Shown here one piece after another: positions 46,880-55,307 of a stretch of DNA of 64,000 bases. Under the pieces are notes generated by a model. That model was not told the origin of the DNA. It saw only the letters and a list, made by a program, of their open reading frames with translations, and ran no database searches. The first letter of the stretch is position 1, and each line of letters opens with the position of its first letter. The position numbers and the translations under genes are program-made. The DNA is from Exiguobacterium acetylicum (GTDB taxonomy: Bacteria > Bacillota > Bacilli > Exiguobacteriales > Exiguobacteriaceae): assembly GCF_019890935.1 (NCBI RefSeq), contig NZ_CP082333.1:2010001-2074000 (forward strand), written 5' to 3'.

Positions 46880-48283
46880 ATGCAACTCAAACGAGAGATG
46901 ACGAGTCGACATCTGTTCATGATTTCACTCGGCGGAATCATCGGAACAGGCTTATTTTTAGGGTCAGGATTAACGATTTCACAAGCAGGACCTCTCGGGG
47001 CGGTCCTCAGTTACATCGTGGGTGGGACCATCATGTATCTGACAATGTTATGTCTAGGGGAATTAGCGGTCTATCTGCCGGTCTCGGGGTCATTTCAGAC
47101 CTATACGACCCGCTTCATCGGACCAGGAATCGGCTTTGCCGTCGGTTGGATTTATTGGCTCGGCTGGGCCGTGACGGTGGCACTCGAAATCACAGCTGCC
47201 GGCAGTTTAATGGACCGCTGGTTTCCGAATGTACCCGTTGTCGTCTGGTGTACCGTCTTTACGGTCTTGCTGTTCGGTCTGAATGCCGTCTCCGCCAAAG
47301 CATTCGGTGAAGCTGAATTCTGGTTCTCGAGTTTGAAGGTCCTCGCGATCCTGTTCTTCATCATTTTAGGTGGCGCTGCCTGGTTCGGCTGGTTACCGAT
47401 GGAAGCAGATCGCCCAACATCGTTGTTCGCGAACTTTACGGCAAGCGGTTGGTTTCCAAACGGGATTCTCGGTGTCTTGACGACAATGATTGCCGTCAAC
47501 TTCGCCTTCCAAGGAACGGAATTGATCGGTGTCGCGGCTGGGGAGTCCGACACGCCAGAAAAATCGATTCCAAAAGCGATTCGCAATACGGTCTGGCGTA
47601 CGTTCATCTTCTTCGTCTTATCGATTACGATCGTTGGTGCATTAATTCCGTATGAGACGGCTGGTGGAGTCAGCAGCCCATTCATCATGGTCTTTGATGC
47701 GATTGGCATCCCGTACGCTGCTGATTTGATGAACATCGTCGTCTTGACGGCGTTGTTGTCCGTCGGAAACTCCGGACTATATGCGGCGACCCGGATGTTA
47801 TGGGCGATGGCGCAAGAAGGGATGATTTCAAAGAAATTATCTTACGTCAATGCACGTGGTGTGCCGATGCGGGCGTTGCTCTTTACGATGATGTTCGCGA
47901 TGTTATCGCTTCTGACCGCATTTTTCGCAGAAGATACCGTCTTCATTTGGCTTTTGTCCTTAGCCGGACTTGGCGCTCAAGTCGGCTGGATTTCCATCTC
48001 TGCTTCTCAGCTCGCATTTCGTCGTCAGTTCGTCCGAAACGGACACGATGTATCCGAATTAAAATTCAAAACACCACTCTATCCGGTGTTACCACTGATA
48101 TCGTTGACACTTAACGTCGTCGTCCTCGTCAGTCTTGCGTTTCAAGCGGATCAACGAATCGCGCTATACATCGGTGTTCCTTTCTTCCTTGTCATGTGGG
48201 GAAGTTATCATCTCTTCGTCAAAGGAAAACATCTATCCGCTCAAAGCGACATCCGTGTCGCCCCTTCTCAACTCGAAGAATAA
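46880..48283 (+). CDS. Amino-acid permease, APC superfamily (AAT type)
   Basis: A 467-residue membrane transporter with about 12 hydrophobic helices. The N-terminus has the AAT-family pattern LKREMTSRHLFMISLGGIIG followed by TGLFLGSG, and LCLGELAVYLPVSGSFQTY in the second helix pair. It is related to RocE/LysP-like permeases; the substrate cannot be told from the sequence. The ATG at 46880 has TTGGGGGAAG 6 nt upstream; the longer frame from 46811 starts within the promoter. Expected to be repressed by CcpA. Confidence 0.93.
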   Translation: MQLKREMTSRHLFMISLGGIIGTGLFLGSGLTISQAGPLGAVLSYIVGGTIMYLTMLCLGELAVYLPVSGSFQTYTTRFIGPGIGFAVGWIYWLGWAVTVALEITAAGSLMDRWFPNVPVVVWCTVFTVLLFGLNAVSAKAFGEAEFWFSSLKVLAILFFIILGGAAWFGWLPMEADRPTSLFANFTASGWFPNGILGVLTTMIAVNFAFQGTELIGVAAGESDTPEKSIPKAIRNTVWRTFIFFVLSITIVGALIPYETAGGVSSPFIMVFDAIGIPYAADLMNIVVLTALLSVGNSGLYAATRMLWAMAQEGMISKKLSYVNARGVPMRALLFTMMFAMLSLLTAFFAEDTVFIWLLSLAGLGAQVGWISISASQLAFRRQFVRNGHDVSELKFKTPLYPVLPLISLTLNVVVLVSLAFQADQRIALYIGVPFFLVMWGSYHLFVKGKHLSAQSDIRVAPSQLEE

Positions 48284-48293
48284 TTTCAGACAA

Positions 48294-48325
48294 AAAGAGG
48301 CCGCGGAGTCATCCACGGCCTCTTT
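48294..48325. terminator. Bidirectional terminator between permease and thiN
   Basis: A 13-bp stem with one G-T pair, AAAGAGGCCGCGG (48294-48306) with CCACGGCCTCTTT (48313-48325), lies between two converging genes, with A on the left and T on the right. Confidence 0.85.
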
Positions 48326-48337
48326 CCTATGATTGTG

Positions 48338-48940
48338 CTATTCCTTAAGCGTCCGCATCATCAATAGTTCTCCTTGATGGAGCTCCACCTTCGCTTCTGA
48401 CGCACACCATTCATTACTGACGGTCAAGGAACCTCCGACGGGTACGGGATGTGCATCAAGTGGATATTTGACTCCGGATAAGCTTAAAGTCGACGGTACG
48501 AGTGGAATGAACGAAAGATAATGATAGCTCCCTGCTTCGACTGCATACGTTCCCTCAGCCAAGTATCGTACCTCTTCTCGTTTCGTCACGAGTCGTGCCT
48601 CTGGATATCGCTTCAATAGATATACATTTTGGACGGTCATGTCGAGCCGCCCACCTGTCGCCCCGATGATGAAGGTATCCTCAAACTGTTTCTTCTCTGA
48701 GACTGTACGAAGTGCCAGTTCGAGATCCGTTTCATCTTTCTCAGCCGGATGAACGATTGCCCCTTCTGGTACATAACCAAGCGAATCAAAATCACCGATC
48801 GTCAGGTCGCATGTCAGCCCATACGATTCAATCGTCTGAACACCACCATCGACACCGACGATGAAATCACCCGGCTGACAAAACATCCGTAAATCCGGCA
48901 CTTCTTCTCGCGGACCGGCACAAACGAGAATCGCCCGCAT
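48338..48940 (-). CDS. thiN: Thiamine pyrophosphokinase
   Basis: A 200-residue enzyme that converts thiamine to thiamine pyrophosphate. Motifs include GVDGGVQTI, TIGDFDSLG, PAEKDETDLELAL and FIIGATGGRLDMTVQNVYLL. It follows thiT by 1 nt, so uptake and activation of thiamine are encoded together under one TPP riboswitch. Confidence 0.96.
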   Translation of the reverse strand: MRAILVCAGPREEVPDLRMFCQPGDFIVGVDGGVQTIESYGLTCDLTIGDFDSLGYVPEGAIVHPAEKDETDLELALRTVSEKKQFEDTFIIGATGGRLDMTVQNVYLLKRYPEARLVTKREEVRYLAEGTYAVEAGSYHYLSFIPLVPSTLSLSGVKYPLDAHPVPVGGSLTVSNEWCASEAKVELHQGELLMMRTLKE

Positions 48941-48941
48941 C

Positions 48942-49502
48942 TCAGACGCCTCGTGCCGAATAACGGAGTAAGCGTGGCGCAGTCGTAAATAGAATTCCTG
49001 CTACGATTCCACATAAGATGTACGAGGGAACCATATACGTTGCGTTATAGACGAAAGAGTATTCCACGACTGGACCTTTTGCATACTTGGCAAAAAAGAC
49101 GATGCCACTGATGACATGACAGATATAACGGAGTCCTGCGCCTAATAACGTCGCAAGGAGAACGAACGCCATCAAGCTTTTCTTTTGTCCATTGCGCGCG
49201 GCTAGTCTGACTTGACGCGCGAACAGACCACTTAATCCGACGACACCATACGCAATCGTATAGTCAAGCATCGGTTGAACGATCGTCAAGACTTGTGGAG
49301 CGAACATCAATTGAATCGTACCGACAAGCGCTCCCGTGACGACCCCTCCGACGACACCGTGGCGAAATGCCATGACGAAGATCGGTAGCATCGCTAAGCT
49401 AATCGAACCACCTTGTGGCATTTTGAATGGAATCAGTAAATCAAAGACGACTCCGAGACTGGCGAAGATGGCAATTTCCATCATCATTTGTAACCGTTTC
49501 AT
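48942..49502 (-). CDS. thiT: Thiamine transporter ThiT (ECF S-component)
   Basis: A 186-residue membrane protein with six predicted helices. Substrate-binding S-component of an energy-coupling-factor transporter (YuaJ family), with segments MEIAIFASLGVVFDLLIPF, GGSISLAMLPIF and the C-terminal YICHVISGIVFFAKYAKG. The GGAGG site 8 nt before the ATG lies after the riboswitch terminator. The ECF energising subunits are not in the window. Confidence 0.94.
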   Translation of the reverse strand: MKRLQMMMEIAIFASLGVVFDLLIPFKMPQGGSISLAMLPIFVMAFRHGVVGGVVTGALVGTIQLMFAPQVLTIVQPMLDYTIAYGVVGLSGLFARQVRLAARNGQKKSLMAFVLLATLLGAGLRYICHVISGIVFFAKYAKGPVVEYSFVYNATYMVPSYILCGIVAGILFTTAPRLLRYSARGV

Positions 49503-49535
49503 GCTGTTTTTCCTCCTTCATTGTACGAGAGGACA

Positions 49536-49568
49536 CAAAAAGGCAGTACGACGAACGCCGTACTGCCT
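49536..49568 (-). terminator. Riboswitch-controlled terminator ahead of thiT
   Basis: The stem AGGCAGTACG (49541-49550) with CGTACTGCCT (49559-49568) is followed on the minus strand by a TTTTTGTG tail. It lies between the TPP aptamer and the thiT ribosome site, as expected for transcription attenuation when TPP is bound. Confidence 0.88.
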
Positions 49569-49579
49569 GCGTGCGCCAC

Positions 49580-49672
49580 ATCCCTACGTCCGTTTGAACG
49601 GAACAGGTTCGAAGGGTTAAAGTCTAAAAGACTCCTCTCAGCCGCTTTTCAAGCGACACCCCTTGCGGTCAT
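49580..49672 (-). ncRNA. TPP riboswitch (THI element) aptamer
   Basis: The minus-strand leader of thiT has the conserved THI-box parts in order: GGGGTGTC near 49662, CTGAGAGGA near 49640, ACCCTTCGAACCTGTTC near 49610, and CGTAGGGA near 49583. The terminal GGGG/ACCC-type pairing and the CTGAGA core are those of the TPP-binding fold. Confidence 0.97.
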
Positions 49673-49694
49673 CATATTTCGTTTTCTCGTTCTT

Positions 49695-49700
49695 ATTATA
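49695..49700 (-). promoter_or_regulatory. Candidate -10 box of thiT-thiN
   Basis: A perfect TATAAT on the minus strand includes the rpe stop codon and lies about 25 bases upstream of the aptamer. The -35 position holds TAGCAT, a poor match. Location is right for a riboswitch-controlled transcript. Confidence 0.42.
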
Positions 49701-50352
49701 CGGCAGCCCCTTGACGAATGCTAGTGATCGCTTCCGCATAATCTGGTGCATTATAGATTGCTGATCCTGCGACGAGAACGTTCGCACCGTTATCGATGCA
49801 AAGTTTTGCCGTTTCCGGATTGACACCACCGTCAATCTCGATTTCAAATGTCAGACCACGATCTGCTTTCATTTGCGCGAGTGCTGCGAGTTTCGGCATG
49901 ACACGCTCGATGAAGGCTTGTCCACCGAAGCCCGGATTGACCGTCATCAATAAGACCATGTCGACATCCTCAAGGACGTGTTCAATCGTTGATAATGGCG
50001 TGTGCGGATTCAAGACGACTCCTGCCTTTGCGCCCGCTGCTTTGATTTGTTGTAAGACACGATGGACATGATTCGTCGCTTCGACGTGGAACGTCACGAT
50101 GTCTGCCCCTGCCTTGACGAAATCTTCAACGAAACGTTCTGGCTGGTCGATCATCAAATGGACATCGAGAATCATATCCGTCTTTTGACGTAAACTGCTA
50201 AGCACAGGTAGTCCAAACGAGATGTTCGGTACGAACTGACCATCCATGACATCAAAATGGATATAGTCCGCGCCTGCCGCTTCGACTGCTTTGACATCAC
50301 GTTCGAGATTCGCAAAATCTGCTGATAAGATAGATGGTGCAATTTTAATCAT
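49696..50352 (-). CDS. rpe: Ribulose-phosphate 3-epimerase
   Basis: A 218-residue TIM-barrel enzyme of the pentose phosphate pathway. It has [20 protein letters not shown], the metal ligand histidines in [15 protein letters not shown] and LDVHLMI, and the phosphate loop [16 protein letters not shown] region ([13 protein letters not shown]). It follows rsgA by 2 nt, the typical prkC-rsgA-rpe order. Confidence 0.98.
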   Translation of the reverse strand: MIKIAPSILSADFANLERDVKAVEAAGADYIHFDVMDGQFVPNISFGLPVLSSLRQKTDMILDVHLMIDQPERFVEDFVKAGADIVTFHVEATNHVHRVLQQIKAAGAKAGVVLNPHTPLSTIEHVLEDVDMVLLMTVNPGFGGQAFIERVMPKLAALAQMKADRGLTFEIEIDGGVNPETAKLCIDNGANVLVAGSAIYNAPDYAEAITSIRQGAAV

Positions 50353-50354
50353 CT

Positions 50355-51260
50355 TTAATACCTCCGGGCTCGATTCTTGATTTCGTCTATAAACATACCA
50401 TAGTTCTCATAACGAGAGGACATGATTTCTTGGGCTTCGACGGCTTCCTTGACGGCACAACCGGGTTCATTTAAATGCAAGCAACCTCGGTATTTGCACT
50501 CATCTTGTACAGCCACGAATTCAGGAAAACTCCATCGTACATCCTCGATTTCCATTTCATACGGAAAATCAAGGTTCGAGAAACCCGGTGTATCGGCAAT
50601 CAATCCTTCGGCAAGCGGCATCAATGTGACGTGACGCGTCGTATGGCGTCCGCGTCCGAGTGATTTCGAGATGGCACTTGTTTCTAAATCAAGCGAGGGC
50701 TCCAGTGCATTGAGCAATGAACTTTTCCCGACACCGGATTGTCCCGCGAGAACGCTCGTTTTTCCAGCAAGCAACGGACGGACTTGCTCAACACCCGACA
50801 ACGTCTCACTTGATGTCTCGATGACCGTATAGCCAATCTTCCGGTAAGCGGCAATTGCCTCTCGGACAGCCGGTCCTTTAACATCGTCCAGCAAGTCCAT
50901 TTTCGTCAACAGGATGACGGGTTGAATTTCCTTCGCTTCGATCAAAACGAGAAATCGGTCGAGCAAGTGCGCTGAAAAATCAGGTTCTGCCGCCGAAACG
51001 ACGAGCAATGCCTGGTCGATATTCGCGACAGGCGGGCGTACTAAAAAGTTGTCCCGCTCCTTCACTTCGAGAATATATCCTGTCTCACTTTCGATATGAA
51101 GAACGACCTCGTCTCCGACGACTGGACTGATGCCGCGTTTTCGGAAATTCCCTCTTGCCCGTGAACGGACCTCTCCTTCTGGTGTCATGACATCATAAAA
51201 GCCACCCTGCAGGCGTATGATCGTTCCTTCTCGATTCTCTTCGATGCGTTGTTCCGTCAT
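50355..51260 (-). CDS. rsgA: Small ribosomal subunit maturation GTPase RsgA
   Basis: A 301-residue circularly permuted GTPase for late 30S assembly. The N-terminal OB fold is at about 5-70. Motifs run G4 (LTKMDLLD), G1 ([15 protein letters not shown]), G3 (DTPGFSN). The C-terminal zinc cluster is [16 protein letters not shown]. The ATG at 51260 has AAGGAG 9 nt upstream; the frame open to 51383 lies within prkC and is not used. Confidence 0.97.
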   Translation of the reverse strand: MTEQRIEENREGTIIRLQGGFYDVMTPEGEVRSRARGNFRKRGISPVVGDEVVLHIESETGYILEVKERDNFLVRPPVANIDQALLVVSAAEPDFSAHLLDRFLVLIEAKEIQPVILLTKMDLLDDVKGPAVREAIAAYRKIGYTVIETSSETLSGVEQVRPLLAGKTSVLAGQSGVGKSSLLNALEPSLDLETSAISKSLGRGRHTTRHVTLMPLAEGLIADTPGFSNLDFPYEMEIEDVRWSFPEFVAVQDECKYRGCLHLNEPGCAVKEAVEAQEIMSSRYENYGMFIDEIKNRARRY

Positions 51261-51285
51261 CCTATGCACTCCTTTTTCATCACAT

Positions 51286-53220
51286 TCACTGTGCGTCTTT
51301 TGCTTGATTGTACGTGATGGTTTTTGAACGATACACCGTATCGTCTTTATAAATCGTAATCTTGCCTTCTTCTCCCGGATCAATCGTCACCGGCACGTCG
51401 AATGTCTCATCTTGATCAATTGATTCCTCGATGACGGTCCGCTTCCCTTTCGCATCTTCCGTCTCAATCCGGATGACTTGTTTCGGTGGTTCCTCGTCCT
51501 CGTTCTCGCTGACCGCATCATAGACGACCTTTTCAGGGAACGTCGCTGTCAACGTTTTTTCTTCCTCACCTTTTGAGATGAAGACCGTCACGGAGTCGTT
51601 CGGTTCGACTTGTGCTCCTGCTTGCGGGAATTGACGGATGACTTGATCGAGCTTGACATCACTTGAGAATTCTTGTTCAAACGTACCGTCGAGACCCATT
51701 TCATCGAGATACGCTTTCGCTTCATCACTCGATAAGTTCGTCAAGTCTTTCAATTCAAAGGACGACGTTCCTTCTGAGACAGTGATCGTAATCGTCTGTT
51801 CTTTTGCGATCACTTCCGTCCCAGCAGAGATCGATTGCCGGATCACATTACCTCGCTCGATTTCATCCGACTTTTCACGTTCGACCTCGACTTTAGCGAA
51901 TCCAGCCTCTTTTAACGTCGCAATCGCCTCTTTTTCAGCGTCATCTGTCACATCCGGTACTTCGACCGGAGCACTTCCGGTAGAGACGACCAAGTTGACT
52001 GTCGAGCCCTTCTTGACCTGTGCGTTTTCACGCGGTGTCTGACTGATGACGTCTCCCTCATCGACTGTATCGCTATTTCGTTCTGTCGTCTCGACAACGA
52101 ATCCAAGTTTCTCAAGCTTCGTTTCCGCTTCGTCTCCATCCGTCTTGACGACAGATGGTACGGTGACCGTTGGATCTGGCCACATCGCAAACGTCGTAGC
52201 TGCACCACCTAGCAATATGAGCAATAAGAGAACGATCCACCAGCGTTTTTTCTTTTTCTTTTCCGGTGTTTTCGGTTGAACGGTCGTGACAGCGGGTGAT
52301 TCTGGTTCCGCTTTTGATTCTTCTGGCACTTGGACAGGCGATAAGACCATCGTCTTTTCCATCTCATCCTCTTCTGCACCTCGGATGCCTTCACTTGCTC
52401 GTTCGTCAGACAACGCCGTCACCATATCTGCCTTAAAGGCTGCGACGGACTGTTGGCGGTCATGCGGTGCTTTTGCGAGCGCCTGCATGATACAGTTCTC
52501 AAGCGCTTGTGGCACTTTCGGATTCAAGACGGATGGACGACGCGGTGTATCTTGCAGATGCTTCAAAGCAATCGCAACTGGTGAATCACCTTCGAACGGG
52601 ACTTGTCCTGTCACAAGTTCGTATAAGACAGCACCAAGTGAATAGATATCCGACTTCTCATCCGCAAATTTACCTTTTGCTTGTTCCGGTGAAAAGTAAT
52701 GGACAGACCCAAGGACGGACATCGTATGCGTCAGCGTCGCATTCGACATCGCCACAGCGATTCCGAAATCCGTTACTTTGACGGTACCATCCTCTCGAAT
52801 CAACATGTTTTGCGGTTTGATATCGCGATGGATGATTCGGTGTGCATGGGCATGATCGATCGCATCACAAATTTGAGCGATGATATCGACGGCCTGCGGC
52901 ACAGGTAATGCTTGATTTTCACAAAATGTCTTTAATGTCATACCATCGATATACTCCATGACGATGTAATAGATGGCATCTTCTTCGCCTACATCATAGA
53001 CGGCAACGATGTTTGGATGATTCAAGCTGGTAGCAGCATGCGCTTCACGTTCGAATCGACGAATGAACTGTTCGTCATGCGAAAATTCCGTTCGTAAAAT
53101 CTTAATGGCAACATGACGCTTTAAAATCTCATCATAGGCTTGATAGACATTCGCCATCCCGCCACTTCCAACTAGCCGTTCTATGCGGTAGCGGTCATTT
53201 AATCGATCTCCGTATCGCAT
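51286..53220 (-). CDS. prkC: PASTA-domain serine/threonine protein kinase PrkC
   Basis: A 644-residue membrane kinase that responds to muropeptides. The kinase domain (about 11-270) has Lys40, HRDIKPQN with Asp133, and DFG at 151-153, with activation-loop threonines at 162-166. One membrane helix lies at about 327-347, after a Lys run. Three extracellular PASTA repeats follow (about 352-555), then an extra beta-rich tail (about 560-644) beyond the last PASTA. It lies directly after its phosphatase prpC. Confidence 0.97.
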   Translation of the reverse strand: MRYGDRLNDRYRIERLVGSGGMANVYQAYDEILKRHVAIKILRTEFSHDEQFIRRFEREAHAATSLNHPNIVAVYDVGEEDAIYYIVMEYIDGMTLKTFCENQALPVPQAVDIIAQICDAIDHAHAHRIIHRDIKPQNMLIREDGTVKVTDFGIAVAMSNATLTHTMSVLGSVHYFSPEQAKGKFADEKSDIYSLGAVLYELVTGQVPFEGDSPVAIALKHLQDTPRRPSVLNPKVPQALENCIMQALAKAPHDRQQSVAAFKADMVTALSDERASEGIRGAEEDEMEKTMVLSPVQVPEESKAEPESPAVTTVQPKTPEKKKKKRWWIVLLLLILLGGAATTFAMWPDPTVTVPSVVKTDGDEAETKLEKLGFVVETTERNSDTVDEGDVISQTPRENAQVKKGSTVNLVVSTGSAPVEVPDVTDDAEKEAIATLKEAGFAKVEVEREKSDEIERGNVIRQSISAGTEVIAKEQTITITVSEGTSSFELKDLTNLSSDEAKAYLDEMGLDGTFEQEFSSDVKLDQVIRQFPQAGAQVEPNDSVTVFISKGEEEKTLTATFPEKVVYDAVSENEDEEPPKQVIRIETEDAKGKRTVIEESIDQDETFDVPVTIDPGEEGKITIYKDDTVYRSKTITYNQAKDAQ

Positions 53221-53222
53221 AT

Positions 53223-53957
53223 TCAGACCCTCTTTCTTTCTTTGAACCGGATGGCGGCAATCGTAATATTATCCGCGCCTCCTCGAGCATTCGCTTCTTT
53301 CACCAATCGTCCGACGATCTCATCAAGCGGCTCATCTTGTAAGATGATCTGTTCGATGACATCATCTGGCACTTCATCGGTCAACCCGTCACTACAGACG
53401 AGGACGAGATCATAGTCTGGAGCATCTCTGACTTGAATGTCGACTTCGACCGTTTCGTTCGAGCCGACCGATCGTGTGATGACATTCTTACGTGGATGAT
53501 TTTCGACTTCCTCATCCGAAAGTTCCCCCATTTGTCGTAACATGTTGACGTAAGAATGATCATCCGTCAATTGTTTTAACGCCGTTCCTTCAAGGGCATA
53601 GACCCTACTATCTCCAACATGACCGATGACGAGCAAATCCTCAACCCAGCATACGCAGGCAATGGTCGTACCGACGATTGCAAGTTGCTCTTCTTTTGAA
53701 AACTGAAGAATCCGGACATTTGCCTCGGCTACACGTTGTTCTATCCATTCAGACAATTCCATCGGACGATTTGGCATGAGTGAAAAGGATGCTTCGAATA
53801 CCTCGCGAACGATCGCACTTGCGATATCGCCAGCAGCATGACCTCCCATACCGTCCGCAACGACGGCAAGACCACGTTCAGCGTTCCCAACGAGTAATAC
53901 CGTATCCTCATTTTTAGTTCTGACTTTCCCAGTAGTCGAAAGGTGAGCTAACTCCAT
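53223..53957 (-). CDS. prpC: PP2C-type protein phosphatase PrpC
   Basis: A 244-residue metal-dependent phosphatase that reverses PrkC. The metal-site motifs are RTKNEDTVLL, VADGMGGHAAGD, IGHVGDSRVYAL and the C-terminal RGGADNITIAAI. No regulatory extension. The next gene is prkC, 2 nt away, so the two are translated together. Confidence 0.98.
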   Translation of the reverse strand: MELAHLSTTGKVRTKNEDTVLLVGNAERGLAVVADGMGGHAAGDIASAIVREVFEASFSLMPNRPMELSEWIEQRVAEANVRILQFSKEEQLAIVGTTIACVCWVEDLLVIGHVGDSRVYALEGTALKQLTDDHSYVNMLRQMGELSDEEVENHPRKNVITRSVGSNETVEVDIQVRDAPDYDLVLVCSDGLTDEVPDDVIEQIILQDEPLDEIVGRLVKEANARGGADNITIAAIRFKERKRV

Positions 53958-53975
53958 GACAGTCCTCCGTTCGTG

Positions 53976-55307
53976 TCAATCTTCTCGTTTTTTAAACGCG
54001 GCAATATAGAAGCCGTCCGTTCCGACTGTCGTCGGTAACAACTTGAGTTCTGCTCGATCCCCGATCAAATGTCTGACCGATTCCGGCATCCGTGCCGCGA
54101 AGGATGTATCAAATTCAAATCCTTGATCGAGAATGAATGCTGTCTGGTCCTCGTTCTCGGTCGGATCAATCGTACAAGTCGAATAGACAAAGGTTCCACC
54201 CTTTTTAACGAGTGGTAAGACAGATGTCAGAATATCTCGTTGAATTTTCGGGAGTTGCCCGAGTTGTTCCGGGCGTTTCGTCCATTTGATATCTGGTTTT
54301 CTCCGAATGACACCGAGTCCTGAACAAGGTGCGTCGACAAGAATCCGATCAAACGATTCTACTTCAAAGCGGTCTCCTGCTTTACGAGCATCTAACGCTT
54401 CTGCTTGAACAGTCGTAAGACCTAATCGTGTCGCTTGCTGTTCAATCAATTTAATCTTATGTGGATGAAGATCAAGTGCCTGTAGTGTTCCCGTCGTCAA
54501 ACCTTCAGCAATGTGCATCGCTTTCCCACCAGGTGCGGCACAGCTGTCGAGAACATGATCAGATGCTTCTGCACCAAGTGCACGGGCGACGAGCATTGAG
54601 CTCTCATCCTGCAGAGAAAGATACCCACGGTCAATCAGATCCGTTTTTTGAACGCTTCCTCGTTCGATTTCGAGACCATCTGGCGCGACCGTAGATGGTT
54701 TTGCCGTCACACCTTGGTCGAGTAGAAGCTCGATCGCTTCCTCTCGCGTCGTCTTCGTCCGATTGATGCGAACCGTGACCGGTGCAGGTGTGTTATTCAA
54801 TTGACAGATTTGAAGCGTTTCTTCCGGACCAAACAGTTCAATCCAGCGTTCGACGAGCCACTGCGGATGACTCGTTTCGATGCTGATTCGTTTTGCAACA
54901 GGCTCAATCTCAGCAAAATGGGGCATTCCCGCCCGTAATACATTCCGGAGCACTCCGTTGACGACTTTCGAGACGTGGACTTTTCCACGTTTTTTGGCAA
55001 TCTCGACAGCTTCATGGATGACGGCATGATCCGGTACACGATCAAGATAAAACAATTGATACACACTCATCCGTAACAACGGACGCATGAACGGATCAAG
55101 TTTTTTCTGTTTCGCTAGATACGGCTCCAAAATATAATCCAGTGTCAATTCACGACTGAGCGTCCCGTAGACGAGTTCCGTGAACAAGCCGACATCTGTT
55201 GCTGAGATAGCACGCTTTTCAAGCATTTGGTGGACGGTGATTGTCGAGAAGGCACCACCTTGACCAATTTTCATCAGTGTCGTTACTGCTGCGTCACGTA
55301 CATTCAT
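53976..55307 (-). CDS. rsmB: 16S rRNA (cytosine-967-C5) methyltransferase RsmB
   Basis: A 443-residue SAM-dependent methyltransferase. The N-terminal NusB-like domain is at about 1-135. The catalytic domain has CAAPGGKAMHIAE, the cysteine of VDAPCSGLGVIRRKPD and the second cysteine of FVYSTCTIDPTENE. The start overlaps the def-fmt stop by 4 nt. In Bacillus rlmN follows; here the next gene is prpC. Confidence 0.97.
   Translation of the reverse strand: MNVRDAAVTTLMKIGQGGAFSTITVHQMLEKRAISATDVGLFTELVYGTLSRELTLDYILEPYLAKQKKLDPFMRPLLRMSVYQLFYLDRVPDHAVIHEAVEIAKKRGKVHVSKVVNGVLRNVLRAGMPHFAEIEPVAKRISIETSHPQWLVERWIELFGPEETLQICQLNNTPAPVTVRINRTKTTREEAIELLLDQGVTAKPSTVAPDGLEIERGSVQKTDLIDRGYLSLQDESSMLVARALGAEASDHVLDSCAAPGGKAMHIAEGLTTGTLQALDLHPHKIKLIEQQATRLGLTTVQAEALDARKAGDRFEVESFDRILVDAPCSGLGVIRRKPDIKWTKRPEQLGQLPKIQRDILTSVLPLVKKGGTFVYSTCTIDPTENEDQTAFILDQGFEFDTSFAARMPESVRHLIGDRAELKLLPTTVGTDGFYIAAFKKRED

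Noticed and set aside
47152-47736. A 194-codon minus-strand frame inside the permease gene
   Set aside because: The plus-strand permease has clear family motifs and membrane helices; the antisense product is Thr/Ile/Asn-rich with no recognisable domain and no ribosome site.
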